Positions 58,050-64,000 of a stretch of DNA of 64,000 bases are shown piece by piece. How positions within the stretch are numbered: the stretch's first letter is position 1; every line of letters begins with the position of its first letter. The stretch lies in assembly GCF_004011695.2 (NCBI RefSeq), contig NC_082405.1:2665001-2729000 (forward strand), read 5' to 3'. The notes under the pieces are model-generated. The model searched no databases. It was not told the origin of the DNA and saw nothing but the letters and a program-made list of their open reading frames with translations. Source of the stretch: Ascochyta rabiei. Its lineage: Eukaryota > Ascomycota > Dothideomycetes > Pleosporales > Didymellaceae. Position numbers and translations under genes: made by a program.

Positions 58050-60141
58050 TCACTTGTCATGAGCGTCTCGCTGATTTTCGAAATGCGCTCTAGTTTCTTC
58101 TCCAAGCCTCCCTTCTACATCAGCCAATATAGTACAGACAAGGCTGTAGTTGTTGCATAGGAACCGCTCTTTCTTTCTTGCATCACTGACAGCTCTGCTG
58201 AACTTGTTGAGGTACGCTTCATACTCGCTTCTCAGTCTGCCCACGGAGACACTTACGGGCTCGTCATCGCCAGCTTCTGACGAGAGCGCAAGGATGCCCT
58301 GCAGCAAGTTGGCAAACTTCTGTGTAAGTGGGGTTGGCGCTGTGGTATTTGCATTGGCTGAGCTTCCACCTAGCAGTGCTGCGCCGGTACTGGGGCGGTT
58401 CGGTAAGGATGCTGTAAGCTTCTGCAGCGAGGTGCAGTGCATATCGAGAATCTGTTGGAAGCGTGGCCACAAAAGCATGTTTGTAGCGTTTATGTATCCA
58501 TCCAAGGTGGGCACTTTCCTTCTCTGCAGCTCGAACGCGAAATGCTGATTTAGTCGCACACAGAGCAATATACCCAAAGTGTCTGTCGTTGTTTCTACAA
58601 GCTGCTTTGTCAAAGCTTGACTCATCGCAAGTGTGGGTTCGAAGACCGCTGCGAAAGTTCGCGATATCGCATGGAAGTTCTGCGATGGCGCGAAATAGGT
58701 CGAAAGAAAGGAATACTCGAACGATGCATTATCAATCAGTGCAAGATTGAAATTTCGGAAAGGAACTTCAAGGTAGTGCGCCGATTTCTCTTCTTCTGCA
58801 ACGTGAGCTGTAAGCGCGCTGGTCGAAGAACTCTTCAACACATCTCGACGTCGCCCAAGTGAGAATGCATCATATGTGGCTGGTACATTGCGCGATTGAC
58901 CAAGAAGTGTGCCACCACGCTTGGTGTTAGGATCCTCACCAAGGACGTCGTATCTATCCAAGGCATGGATCTTCAATTTTTCCAAGGCCGTGCGATATCG
59001 TGTAAAGTGGTTCAGATAGTACCAGCGCATCGTAAATATGTATGCCTGACCTATCTGTTGGGCCAACTCTGGTTGATGTCTCGCAAGGAAGGCGTACAGA
59101 TCCTTGTATTTCAGGAAAGCTTGTTGCTGTATGATTTGTGCGTTGATTGAAGGCGAGCGGATAGCTTTGATTTGAGCGACGATGTAGTCTCGAATCCGCT
59201 CGACAGCACGATTTGTGAGATTGTCGAGTAACGGTTTGATGTCAGACAGAGCTCCCAAGTCTGGCTGTTCTTTTGCTCTGGCGTTGATGATCTTCGAGCG
59301 TTTCTCAATCTCCCCTAGAGCACGTACGAAGCCTTCGTCTACCGGACCTTCAGCGATCTTGCGCACAACTGCTGGAGATATACTGATATCTTCGACCGCA
59401 GGGCCTAGCAGCTTCTCGACTGTCTTTCGGTTCTCAAGTTTGGTGTTCAGTGCTATCGAGCGATTCTGCAAAGACTCTATCTCGGCTGATACTGCCTCTA
59501 GATCTGCCTGGAAATTTGTGAGGTATGTTTCCACCGACTTTAGCACCTCGTCACACGCTATGATTGACTTGTGCAAGTCCTCGAATTTGTCTTTCTCCTT
59601 ATCGTCTGCAGACATGATGAGCACAAGACACAGGGACAGAAGATAGAAACGTACATTCTTCGACTGATTGTGCGCTATATGTATGTACAGACATGTTCTT
59701 GTTCTGCCGCTGCTCATAGAGACCAGGCTCTGCGAAATCACGGAGGCTCAGCTCCCCAAAGTCAATGTCCGCATCCACCTCGTCTGGTCTGTGTTGTATG
59801 GGATTGCTATTGCCATCTCCATTGGCTGGCCTCCTCGACGGTCCTCCCATGATCGACGCCAACACTTGCACTGGGTCTGGGACGTTGGGAGGGACACCTC
59901 CTGTTGGCCGACGGCGCAACGGCGCGCCATTTGGTCCACGTGCCGTTGAAGGCAAGCTTACATTCGAAGCTCCTGGTGACACGAGGGAGAGTGACGACGT
60001 TCGTGGCTGCAGGCCAGGTCTTATGGGTAATGGGCCCGGCCCTGGATAAACCCTTCGAGGAGCCGGAGAGTACGAGTCGCGTCGCGGGGGAGGGGTACCC
60101 GTAGGTGTCGAGTACTGAGAGAGCCTATCCAAACCCCACAT
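58050..60141 (-). CDS. VPS52: Vps52, GARP tethering complex subunit
   Basis: Two exons: 59655-60141 and 58050-59605, with a 49-nt intron, giving 680 residues. A Pro/Ser-rich N-terminus leads to DADIDFGELSLRDF and then SAQSVEEY joined across the intron to DKEKDKFEDLHKSI, the conserved Vps52 entry. The coiled-coil part (ACDEVLKSVETYLTNFQADL) and the block YAFLARHQPELAQQ, then RWYYLNHFTRYRTAL, identify the family. GARP tethers endosome-derived vesicles at the trans-Golgi. The ending FLCNNYSLVCTILADVEGR is also typical. It is divergent from eIF5A with only 291 bp between starts. Confidence 0.93.
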
Positions 60142-60432
60142 GATGCCTCGATCCTCTTCAAGAGCGCATTGTGGGAATTGAAGGTAAAGGAGCTGTCAAC
60201 AAGAGCAGCTGTCCACTACAAAGCTCGGCGCCCATCGGTCCGGACAGGGGTGGGTGGACCGTTAGCGGCTTGGCCATCCGAGTCGCGAGGGGCAATCCAG
60301 GTTGGTCAAAATCCAGACAGTGCAGACTTCTCTTCCATCCATAAAGTCCGCCTTTTCCACCCCACCACCCCCAGACCTCGACAAAACAGCAGCTTCTTTC
60401 CCACCCGTCGCAAACTACTTTCATTCATCACC
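60142..60432. promoter_or_regulatory. Shared divergent promoter of VPS52 and eIF5A
   Basis: 291 bp between the two ATGs. A pyrimidine/CA-rich stretch (60345-60420) precedes the eIF5A start, as is usual for highly expressed fungal translation genes. Confidence 0.65.
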
Positions 60433-61149
60433 ATGGCCGACGACGCGCAGGTACGTTCCTTACGACTTCCGCCCATGGCTTTACCCCACCTTTTCGGTTG
60501 GCCACTGCCCTCTGCGCGCAGGCATCACGCCGCCACAATGCGCTCTCCCAACATGATGCTGACTGTCAATGTGTAGCATGAGCACACCTTCGACAGCGCC
60601 GATGCCGGTGCTTCCCAGACCTACCCCATGCAGTGCTCTGCTCTGAGGAAGAACGGTTTCGTCGTCATCAAGAACCGCCCTTGCAAGATCGTCGAAATGA
60701 CCACCTCCAAGACCGGCAAGCACGGTCACGCCAAGGTCCATTTGGTCGCCATCGACATCTTCACTTCCAAGAAGCTTGAAGAACTCTGCCCCTCCACCCA
60801 TAACATGAACGTCCCCAACGTTCGCCGCCAGGAGTACCTCCTCGTATGTGACACCACATGTTTTTGTGTGGGTACGCCAAGACTCACATGATATCACAGG
60901 TCGACGTCTCTGAGGATGGTTTCCTTTCCCTCATGTCCGACGACGGTTCCACCAAGGACGATGTCAAGCTTCCCGACGGCGAAGTTGGCGACAAGATCCA
61001 CAAGCTCTTCACCGAGGACGGCAAGGACACCAGTAAGCCAGATATATGCACAGCGATTTTCGAGTTGTCATTAACCAAGAACAGGCGTTATTGTCCTCAC
61101 TGCCATGGGTGAGGAGTCCGCCATCGATGCTAAGGAGGCTCCCAAATAA
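60433..61149 (+). CDS. Translation factor eIF5A
   Basis: Four exons: 60433-60450, 60577-60843, 60900-61032 and 61085-61149, all in phase, giving 160 residues. A first exon of six codons (MADDAQ) is followed by a 126-nt intron. The hypusination loop [10 protein letters not shown] is intact, with Lys54 the residue modified by deoxyhypusine synthase. [15 protein letters not shown] and the OB-fold part ([15 protein letters not shown]) fit the family. eIF5A relieves ribosome stalling at proline-rich stretches. Codon use is strongly C-ending, as expected for a highly expressed gene. Confidence 0.97.
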
Positions 61150-61848
61150 ATTCGCAGCGTTGGATACATCGACTGTCAGCAGAGGGCAAGTCGCGGAGTT
61201 TTGATGAACTCCGACCGGAAATCAGATTGCGCGAGACTCGCCATAGTCTTGAGCAAAGCTGCAGCTTCTGCAGTCACTTTGGCGTTCCTCAGTGCGATTT
61301 ACCTGCGCTGATGGTTCCCAATGCTTGTGGTTCTTCGGACGGATTTTGAGGTCTTGCATTGCCATGTGTGGGAAACTATTTACGAATTTGTTTCCCTTTC
61401 CTAGATATATCCCTTACGACAAATGAACAAAAAGGTGATGATGTTACGGCAAATGTCTGCTTTTCGATTGGCGATCTTTGGTGAATGTGGGATTTACAAT
61501 TACGCGCTAGTGAGCGAACTTCAACTTCGGTTTTGTGCGACCTTGAGCCTGCATCAAACCTACACTTATAACCACACTCATGACCACACTCCCTCCATAG
61601 TACACTGCATCGAAAAAGGGAAATAGGCCTTGCCAAATCGCTTGCCAGGCGACAGCCCTCTGCAAGATTAATGATCGCATAGCAACGACTGGACACTGCG
61701 CTGCGGCCTTCGCCCAAGCGTTAGAGCGGTTATTGCGATTGGCTGGGCTGTACCACAGCTAATACCAATCCTTTTGCACTGGAGCTCGTTCCGGTGCTTC
61801 TGTAATGATCAAGGCAACGCCAGATTGATCACAACACATTCTCAACTC
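61150..61848. other. Intergenic between eIF5A and RRN7
   Basis: 699 bp containing the eIF5A 3' UTR and the RRN7 promoter. Small open frames only. Confidence 0.5.
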
Positions 61849-63586
61849 ATGGAATCTCGTCTGGAGAAAGGTCCAATTTGTGGCGTAGAGAATTGTCGGT
61901 CGCGATGGTACGAAGAAGGGGAAGACGGCTATCGTTATTGCCAGAACGGACATCAACAATTTGTGGGTCAAAATTATACAAGCACGGTGGTATTGCGCTG
62001 ACGCCAGGCAGGGCTTGATTCGCGCGGCGGACGATGATGACTTTACCCTTGCGACAACTACGAGGACACGCAAGAAGAAGGATGTCAATGACCAAGTAAA
62101 AGTAGTGAAACGTACGTTTGAAAATGTCGCTATCAATACCGCACATGTACTGACGTGACAACACCGGTCAGACTTCAGTGGGCGGCATGCTCTTGACTTG
62201 TATCTAAAATGCCTCCAACTCATCTTGCGACACCAAGTGTGGTACCTAATTAAAGATCAAGGGCTGCCGGCAGAGCTGGAGTTTATTGTCTTTGATCTCT
62301 GGGCTCTTCGTATCGCTCAATTTGGTGAGAGAATTGCGAGTGACAATCGCATCCACTCACAACCTCAATCGCAGGTGTTCAGTACCTTGGAAACTGACGA
62401 GAGCGAGACGGACGGCGCAACAACTACGCTCCGAACGCCAAAAGGACGAGAAAGGAAGCTCGATGGCATTCCCAACCTCCTCGACTGTCTAGCATTGTGC
62501 TATCTGGGAATCCTGACACTACGGTTGCCTATCACACCAGGCGACATCTATCACTGGGTCACGGAAGGCAAACTAGCATACAGAGGAGCGATAAAATGCT
62601 TGCCTCTCACGATGCGGGACCGATTATCACCTTCCTATCATGCCACTCTCAACCCAAACGCACTTCTGAGGTACAAGCGATTCTACGCAGCGCTCACCGA
62701 TCTACAAATAAGCATCACAAAAGACCATAAGATTGCGTGGGCACCACTTAATCACCGACTGTTGCTTTTCCGGTACCTTAAAGAGCTAGGACTGCCACTC
62801 GAAGTCTACGACGTGACTGTTAGACTCGGTAAATTACTTGGCTACGACTTCGTATTCCAGCAAGAAGGAAAGAAGAAGCTTGGTATCAGACATCTGCCAG
62901 AAGCACAACTTGTTGGCTGTCTTATTGTGTGCGTCAAGCTGTTGTACCCTTTCCATGACGAACAGCGTCACCCTCGTTCAGCCACCGAGCCCACAGCAGC
63001 GGTGATAAATTGGAGACACTGGCACGAGCAGCTTGAAATCAAGAAGAGGGAACAGAAAGGCGCAAATCAACGCTTCACAGTCGAGGATTTGACCAATTTT
63101 GAGGAAAATGATATCTTCGATCTAACGTCTGATAACCTTGATCAGTATCTCGACTTTTACGCCGAAACCTTCCTTGATGATGCAGAAATCCAGCGAACGA
63201 AGAGCACAGACGACTTTCGGAATGCAATGTATGGCATGTTTCCGATTGAAAGTGGATCAGCAGCTCCTGCCCACCCGACCTTAGACATGTTGCCGGAAAA
63301 CGACAAAATGGCAATGGTTGAAGCTGTGCATGGCTCTATAGAGGTAAGAGCAACAGTGGATGATGAACACAACAATACGGGCACTTTGAGACCTGGTCAG
63401 CTGTATCGCTCCTACAAGAAAGAGAAAGATCTACCGGAACATGCTAAGGCATTCCACGAAGAGGTAGCAAAGCTGGCAGGGCTATCGATGGATATGTTGA
63501 CGATGGCGGTGTTCTTTACAGAAGCGAGAATCCAGAAGTGGCGGAGGACGCAGGAGGCAGACAAGCAGCGACCAGCCAGCGTTTGA
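61849..63586 (+). CDS. RRN7: RNA polymerase I initiation factor Rrn7 (TAF1B-like)
   Basis: Three exons: 61849-61962, 62012-62111 and 62172-63586, giving 542 residues. It begins with the Rrn7 zinc ribbon: Cys11, Cys16, Cys31 and His35 in GPICGVENC and YCQNGH. An acidic then basic linker (RAADDDDF, RTRKKK) leads to the cyclin-like part HALDLYLKCLQLILRHQVW, GLPAELEFIVFDLWALR, LYPF and so on. Rrn7 is the TFIIB-like subunit of the yeast core factor that loads Pol I at rDNA promoters. The first donor (GTGGGT after codon TTT) is the only junction chosen among alternatives; the other two splice signals are clear. The C-terminus ends in a charged stretch. Confidence 0.9.
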
Positions 63587-64000
63587 AGAGTCCCCTAGCT
63601 TACAGCATATCATCTCAATGGTAACATGCACATGATAGGGTCTCACTAATTGCAGTTTGACCATTGAATGTACCATTCCAACGTAAAGTCATTACAGTAG
63701 CTAGGACTATCACATTCACATGTGCACTTGAATGTTTCCATTGAGGCATGATGCTAGGTCGGCCGGTGGACCATGTAGTCATATATGAGCGATAATGAAC
63801 GACATGAGCGGTAGCGAAGGAGGCCACGACAGAGAACTGAACATCGGCAGCGAGGACAGCGACAGCTATGAAGATCGTAGTACTTGAGATTTCGCCGTCA
63901 TCTCGAACGCGACGTTCGGAACAACGTGGTAGGTCATGCGACTTATTCTGACTCTACATTAACACATGTGGCATTTTTTCTGCACATGTCTCAGATGTCG
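63587..64000. other. Downstream flank to window end
   Basis: No complete gene. An ATG at 63795 opens a short acidic frame (MNDMSGSEGGHDRELNIGS...) that could be a first exon running out of the window, with a possible GTAG donor near 63877. This is weak. Confidence 0.3.

Overview
The window is filamentous ascomycete nuclear DNA, most likely Dothideomycetes (Pleosporales-like). The evidence is genes with short GT-AG introns (about 47-126 nt), a Hog1-type MAPK with a TGY lip, a group III G-alpha subunit, an Rrn7/Vps52/Avl9/Eaf7 housekeeping set, a HET-domain gene, and transposons showing the fungal RIP pattern (C-to-T/G-to-A transitions, TA-rich, no open frames). The order placement is inference.

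Layout. 1-3522: a partial SET-domain gene, a sulfotransferase-like gene and a convergent TatD-type hydrolase. 3646-24245: a 20.6 kb nest of three transposons. A 6.1 kb LINE on the minus strand (15-bp target duplication, TGAT-repeat tail) was entered by a Ty3/Gypsy element (4114-11398; ATTAT duplication) and by a second, much younger Gypsy element (15358-22498; GGTAT duplication). The first two are wrecked by RIP-type mutation. The third is nearly intact but has two in-frame stops and an unusual palindromic, rearranged end. 24767-29431: an F-box-like gene, a gene-poor stretch and a small Ser-rich gene. 30614-40118: AVL9, HOG1 and the group III G-alpha gene, the last behind a repeat-rich upstream region and with a minisatellite in its first intron. 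40119-45592: 5.5 kb with no supportable gene. 45593-49665: a gamma-tubulin-complex (Spc97/98) gene divergent from EAF7, whose 5' leader is a 24-bp minisatellite running into the start codon. 49766-57790: an accessory segment with an F-box/LRR-like gene, a secreted repeat protein punctuated by Kex2 (KR) sites, a divergent DUF3328/UstYa-like oxidase gene, a decayed gene and a HET-domain gene. 58050-63586: VPS52, eIF5A and RRN7.

The most interesting candidate is at 51496-54586. A signal-peptide precursor carries eight copies of a basic HHKGKGRKG unit, seven of them ending in NNKR. It lies head-to-head with a one-TM protein bearing two HxxHC motifs. This is the minimal architecture of a fungal dikaritin-type RiPP locus (UstA-like precursor plus UstYa-like oxidase), with repeats I do not recognise from any described family.

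Exon boundaries were read by eye from splice signals, phase and family knowledge. Reading frame closes across all introns of AVL9, HOG1, G-alpha, the gamma-tubulin-complex gene, EAF7, UstYa-like, HET, VPS52, eIF5A and RRN7. No searches were run.
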